From NCBI GenBank assembly GCA_947179245.1, contig CAMXBD010000024.1, positions 1 through 32,328 on the forward strand: a stretch of 32,328 bases of DNA. The letters run 5' to 3'. The notes beneath the pieces were generated by a model. The model saw only the letters and a program-made list of their open reading frames with translations, ran no database searches and was not told the DNA's origin. Shown one piece after another: positions 15,331-23,201 of the stretch (its first letter is position 1; every line of letters starts with the position of its first letter). Made by a program: the position numbers and the translations under genes. The DNA is from an uncultured Lachnospiraceae bacterium (GTDB lineage Bacteria > Bacillota > Clostridia > Lachnospirales > Lachnospiraceae).

Positions 15331-16164
15331 TCACTCACAATTCCGACCATCGTAATAGGCAAAAAGCGCCGTAATATCATCTCCGCATCCTAACTCGCTC
15401 GTTTCACTAAGCCATGTTTTCAGATGATCGGACACCACCTTTACTCCGTGCTCATTAAGCATTGTATAGTAATCGTTACAAGTCTTTCTAAATTCATCGT
15501 CATTTGTGAAGCTGTTTGCTAATCCATCTGAGGAGAGCATATACATAACAGGCTGCTGCTCATCTTCTTCCTCTTTTTTCACAAAAGTGATCACCTTTTT
15601 CCATGACTCTGCCTTACTGAGCGAATGCGTCTCCGTCCCCAGAATTTTATCCGCCTCTATAATATTCTGTACGCCCGTCTTAGACACTTTTACAATATCT
15701 CCGTCGCCAAGCTGGAAGGCAAAAAGAAATTCATTTGTGATTACAAGTCCCAGAAGTGTGCTGCCATACATCTTATAGATTGCTTCTTTATCTTTATTGT
15801 TTTCCGCATCCAGAATTACTTCCCGTTTGCAGTTGGCATGAATCTTTAATATTCTGCGCTTCCATTCAGCATCGATTGCCTGTGCCACTTTCGTATCGCC
15901 TTCACGTTTCAGAAACGTCATAAGAAGCTCCGGCTGTCCGTCGTAAGTTTCCAGATAGTCGCCCAGAATTTTGCAAAATACATTCACCGCCACATAGGAG
16001 CCGGTCTTACTGTACGGGCAGGAATCACTTCCATGTCCGTCTGCCACCGCCAATATGACTGTGTTTTCGTTCTTTTCCACCTTTTTCAAGCTGTCCTGAC
16101 ATTCTCTGCCCATTCTGATATGGGATGCTCCCTGCACAGATTCCCCGAATACACTTCGTATCAT
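15331..16164 (-). CDS. PP2C-family Ser/Thr protein phosphatase
   Basis: It should remove phosphate from Ser/Thr of proteins, presumably opposing the kinase of the same cassette. From ATG 16164 it has 277 residues. The PP2C motifs are present: motif 1 QGASHIRMGRECQDS, the metal-site AVADGHGSDSC (41-45 for ADGHG), a central GSTLLGLVI strand, LSSDGLANSF and the final metal Asp pair GCGDDITALFAYY. This ATG is chosen over the upstream TTG because AAAGGA lies eight bases before it. The gene starts 14 bases after the vWA stop. No membrane segment is visible, so it is cytoplasmic. Confidence 0.92.
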   Translation of the reverse strand: MIRSVFGESVQGASHIRMGRECQDSLKKVEKNENTVILAVADGHGSDSCPYSKTGSYVAVNVFCKILGDYLETYDGQPELLMTFLKREGDTKVAQAIDAEWKRRILKIHANCKREVILDAENNKDKEAIYKMYGSTLLGLVITNEFLFAFQLGDGDIVKVSKTGVQNIIEADKILGTETHSLSKAESWKKVITFVKKEEEDEQQPVMYMLSSDGLANSFTNDDEFRKTCNDYYTMLNEHGVKVVSDHLKTWLSETSELGCGDDITALFAYYDGRNCE

Positions 16165-16178
16165 ATGCAACGTCCTTT

Positions 16179-16901
16179 CTACCAAACATCACCTTCCTGA
16201 ATGTCATCAAGATCAGGGATTCTTCCGCCCATGTCCACGATTACCGGATTTGCGCTGCCATCTCCGGCTGTCCCTTCATCGTCCATTGCAACGCTCGCGG
16301 GCGCTGAAACAAGAGATGCAGCAGTAGATGCCCACTTGATCATCTTCGTGAGCGCCGCCGCATTGTTCGCCTGCAAAACCAGCTCTTTATTTCCTGTAAA
16401 CTCTTCCAAAACGTCATCGTCCGCATCCTGTCCGATAGAAATTGCTATCTTTACGGCTTTCTTTCCCCATGGAAGTTTTTTGAGTTCCGCAAGTGATTTC
16501 TTATAATCATCTGTAGGCTGTCCATCTGACAACAGCACCAATACGGGCGGTAACGCTCTGTCTGACATTGGCGGAATTGTAAGCTGCGCCGATAAAAGTT
16601 CAAATGCCTTCCCTAAATCTGTTACACCTTCCGCTTCCAAGTCATCCCATGCAAAATCTTCCACATTTACCGGACTGCTCGTCACCCATGACGCGCCCGT
16701 GGAAAACTTTAAAGTACGGATCAAAAGCTGGGCATTCGGATTATTCTCCGCCGCCGAAACCATCTCTGGTATTGTTGACTGAATCGCATGATTCACCGTA
16801 CCGATCTTCTCACCAAACATGGAGCCGGAACAGTCCACGATCCAAAAGAAATGTAAAGGTCTGCTCGCCAGTTCTCCTCCCGGTCTTTTCAGTCCTGACA
16901 T
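16179..16901 (-). CDS. TerY-like von Willebrand factor A domain protein
   Basis: It is a metal-ion-dependent binding protein of the TerY type, probably a scaffold or ligand sensor for the kinase and phosphatase. The 240 residues have an intact MIDAS: DCSGS at 23-27, Thr94 in EGVTDLG and Asp126 in LLSDGQPTDD. After the vWA fold (about 15-195) comes an Ala/Ser-rich then acidic tail ending in PDLDDIQEGDVW. The zinc ribbon usual for TerY is absent and appears as a separate gene two positions downstream. A strong AAGGAGG begins right at the stop of the preceding LRR gene, 12 bases apart. Confidence 0.9.
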   Translation of the reverse strand: MSGLKRPGGELASRPLHFFWIVDCSGSMFGEKIGTVNHAIQSTIPEMVSAAENNPNAQLLIRTLKFSTGASWVTSSPVNVEDFAWDDLEAEGVTDLGKAFELLSAQLTIPPMSDRALPPVLVLLSDGQPTDDYKKSLAELKKLPWGKKAVKIAISIGQDADDDVLEEFTGNKELVLQANNAAALTKMIKWASTAASLVSAPASVAMDDEGTAGDGSANPVIVDMGGRIPDLDDIQEGDVW

Positions 16902-16913
16902 AGTATTTCCTCC

Positions 16914-18101
16914 TTAATATCGTGCGCTCGCACATCTAATTTGTTGTGTTCTGGCATACTGCATTGCATAAGAGCCAGCATTGCATAAAATAGTAAGGTC
17001 TTCCCGCCTTTCCTCAGGTTCCCCGAATGTCTGCAGGAATCCGTTTCCTCCTTTTCCGCCGCCGATTTCCACTACGGAATCCGGTATATAAATGCTTTCC
17101 AGATTTTTACATCCTGCAAAAGCGCCTTCTTCGATGCTCATCACACCCTCCGGCAGATCAATGTTTTTTATCGATTCACATCCTTCAAACGCCGATATTC
17201 TGACAGCTTCCAAGTCTCGCGGAAGTACCACTTCCTCAAGACTTTTGCACCATTGAAAAGTACTCTTGTGAATCTCCTTTAGCTTAGGCGGAAGCACGGC
17301 TTTTTTCAGTTTCCCGCAGCCTGCAAAGGTGTTCTCACCAACATATCCTACACGATCCGGTATCTTGATACTCTCTAAGGCAGTATATTCAAAAGCGCCT
17401 TCCAGCTTGGTCATACTGCCTAGTATTGCCGGACATCCCGTCGGGTCTGTCGTTCCGATACGCCTCAAAGTGCTCGGCAAAACCGCCTCTTTGAGCCTTT
17501 TACAGTTCAAGAACACCCCATTCCCCAGAACTTCTATCCCTTCTGAAATAATGATCTGCTCAATTCCGACGCATCCTTTGAAAGCATGATTCCCAACCGC
17601 AATCACTTTTTTCCCTTCTATGACATTGGGAATGACTACAACGTCCTCATCAAAATCGACAAACTTCAGAATCTTAAGCCCTCGCGGTGTTTCTTCACAC
17701 TCGTATAAACTGTCGCTGTCAACTGCCTCCCATTCTTTCACGCGCTCATCTTCCGCCGCTCTCTCCTCCGGCGCGCCGCCATATCTAGCAGATGGCATAT
17801 TATTATCCAGCTGCAGTCCCATTGCCTGCGCCCACGTAAACACCGCATTCTCTGCATTTCTCGTCCTTATGCCATATCCCTGCTCAACAGACTTAACAAA
17901 CCGATGCATCACGATCTGGTCCATCTGCGTCAGCCCTTTCATCTCCGTTACGATGCCGTCGTCAAATACCATCAACAATGTATTTCTTTTAAGCCTGTCC
18001 TGCGGAAAATAATCCGAGAATAAAGCATGCAGTTTCTTTCTCTCCGAAAGAGCATCCGGATAATCCTGTATGATTTTTGCTAGAACTTGATAGTCTTCCA
18101 T
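16914..18101 (-). CDS. Intracellular BspA-type leucine-rich-repeat protein
   Basis: The 395 residues lack a signal peptide. Residues 1-98 form a helical-looking domain (YPDALSERKKLHALFSDYFP, then FDDGIVTEMKG and WAQAMGL) that I cannot name but which reads as a distinct module. After a charged linker, residues about 140-345 hold about seven LRR_5 repeats of roughly 23 residues with the pattern I-xx-AF-x-GC-x-L-xx-I-x-LP. The end, ILCNAGSYAMQYAR, is typical of BspA repeat tails. BspA LRR proteins are mostly secreted; a cytoplasmic copy between a kinase and a vWA protein suggests a partner-binding or substrate role (inference). It starts 48 bases after the kinase stop with a weak ribosome site. 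Confidence 0.88.
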   Translation of the reverse strand: MEDYQVLAKIIQDYPDALSERKKLHALFSDYFPQDRLKRNTLLMVFDDGIVTEMKGLTQMDQIVMHRFVKSVEQGYGIRTRNAENAVFTWAQAMGLQLDNNMPSARYGGAPEERAAEDERVKEWEAVDSDSLYECEETPRGLKILKFVDFDEDVVVIPNVIEGKKVIAVGNHAFKGCVGIEQIIISEGIEVLGNGVFLNCKRLKEAVLPSTLRRIGTTDPTGCPAILGSMTKLEGAFEYTALESIKIPDRVGYVGENTFAGCGKLKKAVLPPKLKEIHKSTFQWCKSLEEVVLPRDLEAVRISAFEGCESIKNIDLPEGVMSIEEGAFAGCKNLESIYIPDSVVEIGGGKGGNGFLQTFGEPEERREDLTILCNAGSYAMQYARTQQIRCASARY

Positions 18102-18149
18102 AACTAATCTTCCATAAAATAATCTTCTTTTCTTGATCAGCCTGCTCTG

Positions 18150-19448
18150 TTAATGAAACTCTCCTGTCAACTGTCCAAAATCAATCTTCGTATCTTTGGC
18201 AATCGCCGCTGAACGTCCTTCCGTTACAGGAATCTGCGTTCCATCCGCTTTGATATATGTCCAGTTATCCTTTGTCAGATTTCTAATCCCCCAAAGATTC
18301 GGGTTATTCGGATTCTGTACCACTTCTCCTGCCACGGTTTCCATATCATGCCCACCGTCTATATGATGTCTGTAAATCTTCGTATTAGCCATAAGCAGTA
18401 TTGTGCTTCTGCCGATCACAAGTTTAGATGGAACAGGCACCGGTTTCTGGCAATTCCAGCATGTATGCATAACACCGCTTGCTTCTTTGTGTTCATCGTA
18501 AAATATCTCCGAACCGCAGCTTGGACAGATCATTATCCCTGACATAAGATTGACGAATGTTTCCAGCCATTTACTTTCTGTTATTCTCCGGTTAGGCTGC
18601 TGTAAACCTACCGTAAATGACACCGTAAACAATTCTTTTAACTGCTGCGGATACAGATCCCAGAAAATAAGCGCATTATCCTGATATCCGGCAAGCGGAC
18701 GATTGTCCTTATTGTCCGAATCAAAAATAAACAATGGGTCTGTTCCGTATAACTTGTTCATCGCATGAATATCCATACATTTAATCTGTGCTTCCCGTCT
18801 GCCCTCCAGCGGGTGATTCAGCATAAACATATAAAACAACAGCACCGCCAGTGAAAACAAATCTGTGTTTCTGGAAGGTTTCGCTTTACCTGTAACGATT
18901 TCTGGTGCCATAAACCGGGGCGTTCCATAAATACCGGTTTTCGCCCCGTTATAAGAAACATTATCATTATCGCATATGAGTACCTCTCCCGTATCCGGAT
19001 CAAAAAAAACATTACCGAAAGAAATATCCCGATAGCTGTAGCCCTTTCCATGCAGTGCATTGTACCCTTTGGTCAGGTTATAAGCAGCCTTACACAGACA
19101 GTAAAAAGACGGCTCCGCCTTTCTTTTCATCATATCCACAATGCTTTTATAATTCTTCGGCCGAAGCGGCATAATATAGCCAAAAGACTCGCCATATGAT
19201 GTAAAAATCATATCCTGCGGCCACAAAAAAGAGGTGTCCGGCGGTCCACTCTGAATCAGATTATCCAATATTTCTTTCTGATTCTTAGTCGCGGTATTTT
19301 TATAATACCATTTCAGTGCATATGTTTTGTGATTGGCAATTACTGAATACACTTCACCCTGCCCGCCGGCTCCTAACAGCTTATCAACCATATATTTGTT
19401 ACCGCTTTCAGAGATAAGAGTTGTTCCGCTCTTTAACTGTCCATCCAT
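18150..19448 (-). CDS. Ser/Thr protein kinase with zinc ribbon and FHA-like C-terminus
   Basis: It is a eukaryotic-type protein kinase with no membrane segment. In 432 residues: Gly-rich loop LGAGGQGEV (25-33), ATP Lys46 (YALKWY), catalytic loop YRDISFGN (139-146, Tyr replacing the usual His), metal site DND at 160-162 in place of DFG, and APE at 181-183. All strictly catalytic residues (Lys46, Asp141, Asn146, Asp160) remain. A zinc ribbon follows (CPSC 308-311, CWNC 330-333). Residues about 340-425 (LVIGRSTILL through WTYIKADG to KIDFG) resemble an FHA fold by eye. GAGAGGAG lies before ATG. The gene starts 15 bases after rnfB and heads the cassette. Confidence 0.9.
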   Translation of the reverse strand: MDGQLKSGTTLISESGNKYMVDKLLGAGGQGEVYSVIANHKTYALKWYYKNTATKNQKEILDNLIQSGPPDTSFLWPQDMIFTSYGESFGYIMPLRPKNYKSIVDMMKRKAEPSFYCLCKAAYNLTKGYNALHGKGYSYRDISFGNVFFDPDTGEVLICDNDNVSYNGAKTGIYGTPRFMAPEIVTGKAKPSRNTDLFSLAVLLFYMFMLNHPLEGRREAQIKCMDIHAMNKLYGTDPLFIFDSDNKDNRPLAGYQDNALIFWDLYPQQLKELFTVSFTVGLQQPNRRITESKWLETFVNLMSGIMICPSCGSEIFYDEHKEASGVMHTCWNCQKPVPVPSKLVIGRSTILLMANTKIYRHHIDGGHDMETVAGEVVQNPNNPNLWGIRNLTKDNWTYIKADGTQIPVTEGRSAAIAKDTKIDFGQLTGEFH

Positions 19449-19463
19449 AAAAAAGCTCCTCTC

Positions 19464-20255
19464 TTAGATGATTACTTTCTTCGGGCACTTCTCCTTACAT
19501 GTACCGCATCCGGTACACTTCTCCTGATCGATCGTCGCATGGAAATCTTCAATCGTGATCGCATCTGCCGGACAATTTCTCTTACACAACTGACAGGCGA
19601 TACATCCCACGTCACATGCCTTGATCGTAGCCGGGCCTTTCTCTTTGGAACTGCATGCAACCACATGTTTCGCATCATAAGGAATCAGCGTGATCAGATT
19701 CTTAGGACATACGGCGATACATTTGCCGCATGCTTTACAAGCCTCTTTGTCTACTACTGCCACGCCGTTTACCACGTGAATAGCGTCAAAAGGACACACT
19801 TTAACGCAGCTTCCAAAACCGAGACATCCGTCATTACAGGATTTCGGACCACCGTTAGGTACAAATGACAACATACGGCAGTCTTCGATGCCAGTATAAT
19901 CGTAGTCCATTCTCGTACGTTCCCTGTCACCCTGACATCTGACAAAAGCAACCTGACGCACACTGTCACCAGCCTCTACGCCCATAATCTTCGCAATCTG
20001 ATTACCGACTTTCTCACCGCCTACCGGACAGGCATTCACAGGAGCCTCCCCCTTAGCAATCGCCGCCGCCAGACCAGAGCAGCCTGCAAAACCGCATCCG
20101 CCGCAGTTATTACCCGGCAGGACGCCTAATACCGCTTCTTCTTTTTCGTCCACTTCCACTTTAAATTTGATACCGGCAATGCCCAGAAACAGCCCCACAA
20201 ACAATCCCACTGCTCCTACAATCAGCGTTGCCGTCAATATTCCGGTCACACTCAT
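19464..20255 (-). CDS. rnfB: Rnf complex subunit B, polyferredoxin
   Basis: It carries electrons from reduced ferredoxin into the Rnf complex. The 263 residues have an N-terminal membrane anchor (about 7-29), then a Cys cluster CGGCGFAGC with Cys76 (51-76) for the RnfB-type [4Fe-4S], then four ferredoxin-type clusters: CNDGCLGFGSCVKVCP, CKACGKCIAVCP, CDVGCIACQLCKRNCP and CTGCGTCKEKCP. It is the last rnf gene, 98 bases after rnfA with a repeat element between, and 15 bases before the kinase gene. Confidence 0.97.
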   Translation of the reverse strand: MSVTGILTATLIVGAVGLFVGLFLGIAGIKFKVEVDEKEEAVLGVLPGNNCGGCGFAGCSGLAAAIAKGEAPVNACPVGGEKVGNQIAKIMGVEAGDSVRQVAFVRCQGDRERTRMDYDYTGIEDCRMLSFVPNGGPKSCNDGCLGFGSCVKVCPFDAIHVVNGVAVVDKEACKACGKCIAVCPKNLITLIPYDAKHVVACSSKEKGPATIKACDVGCIACQLCKRNCPADAITIEDFHATIDQEKCTGCGTCKEKCPKKVII

Positions 20256-20294
20256 ATTCTTACCTCACTTTATATAAAATTGTACCGAATCATC

Positions 20295-20349
20295 CGAGTT
20301 TGCAAAGATGCGCAGCATCGCAGGCAATATCTCGTAATTAAGTTTTGCT
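20295..20349. repeat. Intergenic repeat copy B between rnfA and rnfB
   Basis: Core CGAGTTTGCAAAG at 20295-20307, then a small hairpin GATGC/GCATC (20307-20319), CTCG pairing with the initial CGAG, and AATTAAGTTTTGCT at 20336-20349, the inverted form of the second block of copy A. In the mRNA this lies between rnfA and rnfB, where a folded element could influence relative expression. Confidence 0.6.
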
Positions 20350-20353
20350 CAAT

Positions 20354-20932
20354 TTATAGTAACCCTGAGAATCCACAGAAGGCAATCGCCATCAATCCCG
20401 CTGTGACAAGGACAATCGGCATACCCTTGAAAGATTCCGGTATATCATTATAGGTCATCTTCTCTCTGATACCTGCCAGAATAACGATAGAAATTGTAAA
20501 TCCTACCGCTGTGGCAAATCCGTTCACGATTCCGGTTCCGATACCATAATTCTTCTGTACGTTAGTGAGCGCCACACCGAGCACAGCACAGTTGGTCGTG
20601 ATAAGCGGCAGATATACGCCCAGCGACTGATACAGTGACGGAATAAATTTCTTTAAGAACATCTCCACAAACTGTACCAATGCCGCTATGACAAGAATAA
20701 ATACGATTGTCTGTAAATATGTAATGTCCAAAGGCACTAATATATATTTATAAATTGCACCTGCTACCGCCGAAGCCAGCGTAATAACAAATATGACAGC
20801 CACGCCCATACCCGTTGCCGTATCGGTCTTCTTGGATACTCCAAGGAACGGACACAAGCCAAGGAACTGACTTAGCACTACATTATTGACCAGTGAAGAT
20901 GAAATCAAAATTACCAGTAATTCTTTAACCAT
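20354..20932 (-). CDS. rnfA: Rnf complex subunit A, integral membrane protein
   Basis: It is a membrane subunit of the ferredoxin:NAD+ oxidoreductase and with RnfE holds the intramembrane iron-sulfur site. From ATG 20932 it has 192 residues, six membrane segments, and the conserved SSSLVNNVVLSQFLGLCPFLGVS with its Cys and the second half-repeat LITTNCAVLGVAL. The later ATG is chosen because AAGGAGG abuts the first ATG directly but is nine bases from this one. It overlaps the rnfE stop by 8 bases. Confidence 0.96.
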   Translation of the reverse strand: MVKELLVILISSSLVNNVVLSQFLGLCPFLGVSKKTDTATGMGVAVIFVITLASAVAGAIYKYILVPLDITYLQTIVFILVIAALVQFVEMFLKKFIPSLYQSLGVYLPLITTNCAVLGVALTNVQKNYGIGTGIVNGFATAVGFTISIVILAGIREKMTYNDIPESFKGMPIVLVTAGLMAIAFCGFSGLL

Positions 20933-21647
20933 TCTTCTCATCCTCCTTCGTCACTTTTTCGTCGTATAGTCTGTGCGTACATCCGCTGTCGGAGCAGTTC
21001 ATACAATCCGAATTACAGCCGGATTGAATCTTAGACATATCTTTGCCCTTCTTCTCTCCGTTAATCTTCACTTTATTCTGAATCGCCGTCAGAAGCGCCA
21101 GCACGAAAAATGCTCCCGGCGCCATGATAAAGATACTTACCGGAACAAAGCTTTCAGGCATCACGTGGATTCCGAATAATTCACCCGCGCCCAGCAGTTC
21201 GCGCACCGCACCGATACAGGTAAGCGCCACCGAGAAACCAAGTCCCATACCGATTCCGTCAAACAGAGACGGCAGAACGGGATTCTTATAGGCATATGCC
21301 TCCGCACGCCCCAGAATAATACAGTTTACAACGATCAGCGGAATATAAATTCCCAACGCATCATACAGGAATGGCAGGAAACCTTGTAATAATAGTTCCA
21401 CCACCGTCACGAAGGAGGCAATAATTACAATAAACGCCGGAATACGTACTTTATCCGGTATGATATTTCTAAGTAAAGAAATGAAAACATTACTCAAAGC
21501 AAGCACTACCATCGTAGTAAGTCCCATACCCAGTCCGTTTATTGCCGAGGTCGTAACCGCCAGTGTGGGACACATCCCAAGCATCAATACAAATGTAGGA
21601 TTTTCTTTTATAATACCATTGACAAGACGTTCTTTTGCACTATTCAT
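20925..21647 (-). CDS. rnfE: Rnf complex subunit E with cysteine-rich tail
   Basis: It is the membrane partner of RnfA. From ATG 21647 (preceded by GGGAGGAGG at a good distance) there are 240 residues with six membrane segments and the conserved NPTFVLMLGMCPTLAVTTSA and IPLIVVNCIILGRAEAYA motifs. After the last membrane segment it has a soluble tail with four cysteines in the pattern C-x3-C-x2-C-x4-C (Cys211, 215, 218, 223) and an acidic end. The tail is not needed for the basic fold and may bind metal. It overlaps rnfG by 8 bases and rnfA by 8 bases. Confidence 0.95.
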   Translation of the reverse strand: MNSAKERLVNGIIKENPTFVLMLGMCPTLAVTTSAINGLGMGLTTMVVLALSNVFISLLRNIIPDKVRIPAFIVIIASFVTVVELLLQGFLPFLYDALGIYIPLIVVNCIILGRAEAYAYKNPVLPSLFDGIGMGLGFSVALTCIGAVRELLGAGELFGIHVMPESFVPVSIFIMAPGAFFVLALLTAIQNKVKINGEKKGKDMSKIQSGCNSDCMNCSDSGCTHRLYDEKVTKEDEKNG

Positions 21648-22248
21648 TACCACTACCTCCTCCCAATTTCGTCTGGAAATAGTATAAACCTGCATTGACT
21701 CCATTAGTCACTGCATTCGTGGTGATTGTAGCACCGGAAATCGCATCAATCTGGCTCTCCGATGTAGCACCACTCTTAGTATACTCAAACTTTTCTACTT
21801 GTTTATCAGCAAACTGCGGTTTCAATACTTCCTCTGCCCGCATACCAAGACCTGCCGTCTCCGAAATGGAAAGAATCGATATCCCATTCACTGTGCCATC
21901 CATACGGATGCCGATGGAAAACTGTATGTCTCCGCCGTATCCTTCCTTAGTCGTCACTGTGATCACATATCCCAGCAGATTACCGGATGCATCCGCTGCG
22001 CTCATCACTTCGTCGATGCTCTCCTGTGCATATCCGGCCTCTGTCCATCCGGCATCATCTGCCATCTCAACTTCCATTGTCTCAAAAGCTGCCGCATCCT
22101 GAAAGACTTCCTGACATGCCTCCTGCTTTGCTTTCGCTTCCTGTTGGGCAATAGGGTCTTTTGTAATCTGGTATACAAAACCGAGTACCAATCCGGCAAC
22201 GATTGTGATTGCCAGCATGATTCCTGTGTTTTTCATCATTTCTTTCAT
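21640..22248 (-). CDS. rnfG: Rnf complex subunit G, covalent-FMN subunit
   Basis: It carries covalently bound FMN on the outer side of the membrane. The 202 residues start with a membrane anchor (about 9-28), then an FMN-binding domain with GYVITVTTKEGYGGDI, the SETAGLG motif and the flavinylation motif DAISGATITT, in which Thr174 should receive FMN from ApbE. The ATG overlaps the rnfD stop (ATGA), with AAGGAGG inside the end of rnfD. The apbE gene is present in the window. Confidence 0.96.
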   Translation of the reverse strand: MKEMMKNTGIMLAITIVAGLVLGFVYQITKDPIAQQEAKAKQEACQEVFQDAAAFETMEVEMADDAGWTEAGYAQESIDEVMSAADASGNLLGYVITVTTKEGYGGDIQFSIGIRMDGTVNGISILSISETAGLGMRAEEVLKPQFADKQVEKFEYTKSGATSESQIDAISGATITTNAVTNGVNAGLYYFQTKLGGGSGNE

Positions 22249-23177
22249 GCTTTTTCTCCTCCTTTACCAAATGCTTTCGGAAGAGTGATCTTCTCAATAA
22301 GCGGCACCAGTAAATTGCCGATGATGATCGCGTAGGACACTCCCTCTGAGGAAGGTCCGAACAGACGGAAGATTCCTGTCAGAATACCAAGCAGGATGCC
22401 AAAGAGATACTGACCGTTCTTGGTAATCGGTCTTGTCACATAGTCTGTCGCCATAAAGAAAGCGCCAAGCATCAGACCACCTCCTGCCAGATGTGCGGAA
22501 ATATATGCCGCATCCAGCCCGTGACCACCGAATATACTGATAAAAATCACGAAGCTTACTATGTAACTTCCGGGAATGCGGAGATCAATTATACCCGTTA
22601 AAATCAAGAAGCAGGCGCCAATCACGATTGCAATCATGGAAGTCTCTCCTATCGTTCCCGCAGTTTTGCCTATCACCATATTCAGGATATTCACATCCAC
22701 GCCGCTCTTTAAGTCAGCAAGCGGAGTTGCGCCGGTATAAGCATCACAATCAAAATTAGTCATAATAGAAGTAAAAGAGATCAACAGAAAACATCTCGCT
22801 CCGAGAGCCGGATTCATGAAGTTCTGACCAAGCCCTCCGAATAACATCTTGACTACCAGAATCGCGAAAACGCCGCCAACAACGCCGATCCACCATGGTG
22901 CGGATACCGGAAGATTCAGCGCCAGCAGAAGTCCTGTCACCACCGCCGAATAATCTTCGATCGTTACTTTTTTCTTACATATTTTTTCAAAAACAAACTC
23001 GGTCAGCACTGTGGTCACCACAGTAATCACGATCGTGATTAATGCCTTTAAACCGAAATTATAAATTCCGAATCCCGCCGCCGGAAGAAGGCCAATCACT
23101 ACAGCCAGCATAATATTGCTTGTTCCTGTCTTGGACCTGACGTGGGGATTGGAAGATACTTTCATTAAGTCACTCAT
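22245..23177 (-). CDS. rnfD: Rnf complex subunit D, membrane subunit with covalent FMN
   Basis: It is the multi-spanning membrane subunit thought to couple electron transfer to ion movement. The 310 residues include SSNPHVRSKTGTSNIM at the N-terminus, the conserved GGLGQNFMNPALGARCFLL segment, and a flavinylation motif TGAT (148-151) where Thr151 is the expected FMN site. It starts 24 bases after rnfC and is coupled to rnfG by a 4-base overlap. Confidence 0.96.
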   Translation of the reverse strand: MSDLMKVSSNPHVRSKTGTSNIMLAVVIGLLPAAGFGIYNFGLKALITIVITVVTTVLTEFVFEKICKKKVTIEDYSAVVTGLLLALNLPVSAPWWIGVVGGVFAILVVKMLFGGLGQNFMNPALGARCFLLISFTSIMTNFDCDAYTGATPLADLKSGVDVNILNMVIGKTAGTIGETSMIAIVIGACFLILTGIIDLRIPGSYIVSFVIFISIFGGHGLDAAYISAHLAGGGLMLGAFFMATDYVTRPITKNGQYLFGILLGILTGIFRLFGPSSEGVSYAIIIGNLLVPLIEKITLPKAFGKGGEKA

Positions 23178-23201
23178 ATCCTTATTTGTGCTCCTTTCTT
23201 C

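Noticed and set aside
16165-16185. Upstream TTG start for the PP2C gene
   Set aside because: It would overlap the vWA gene end and lacks a ribosome site; ATG 16164 has AAAGGA at proper spacing and begins right before the PP2C motifs.
15331-19448. A phage-defence island or tellurite-resistance ter cluster
   Set aside because: The triad is present but TerB, TerC, TerD, nucleases, integrases and other defence genes are not, and the flanking genes are core metabolism.
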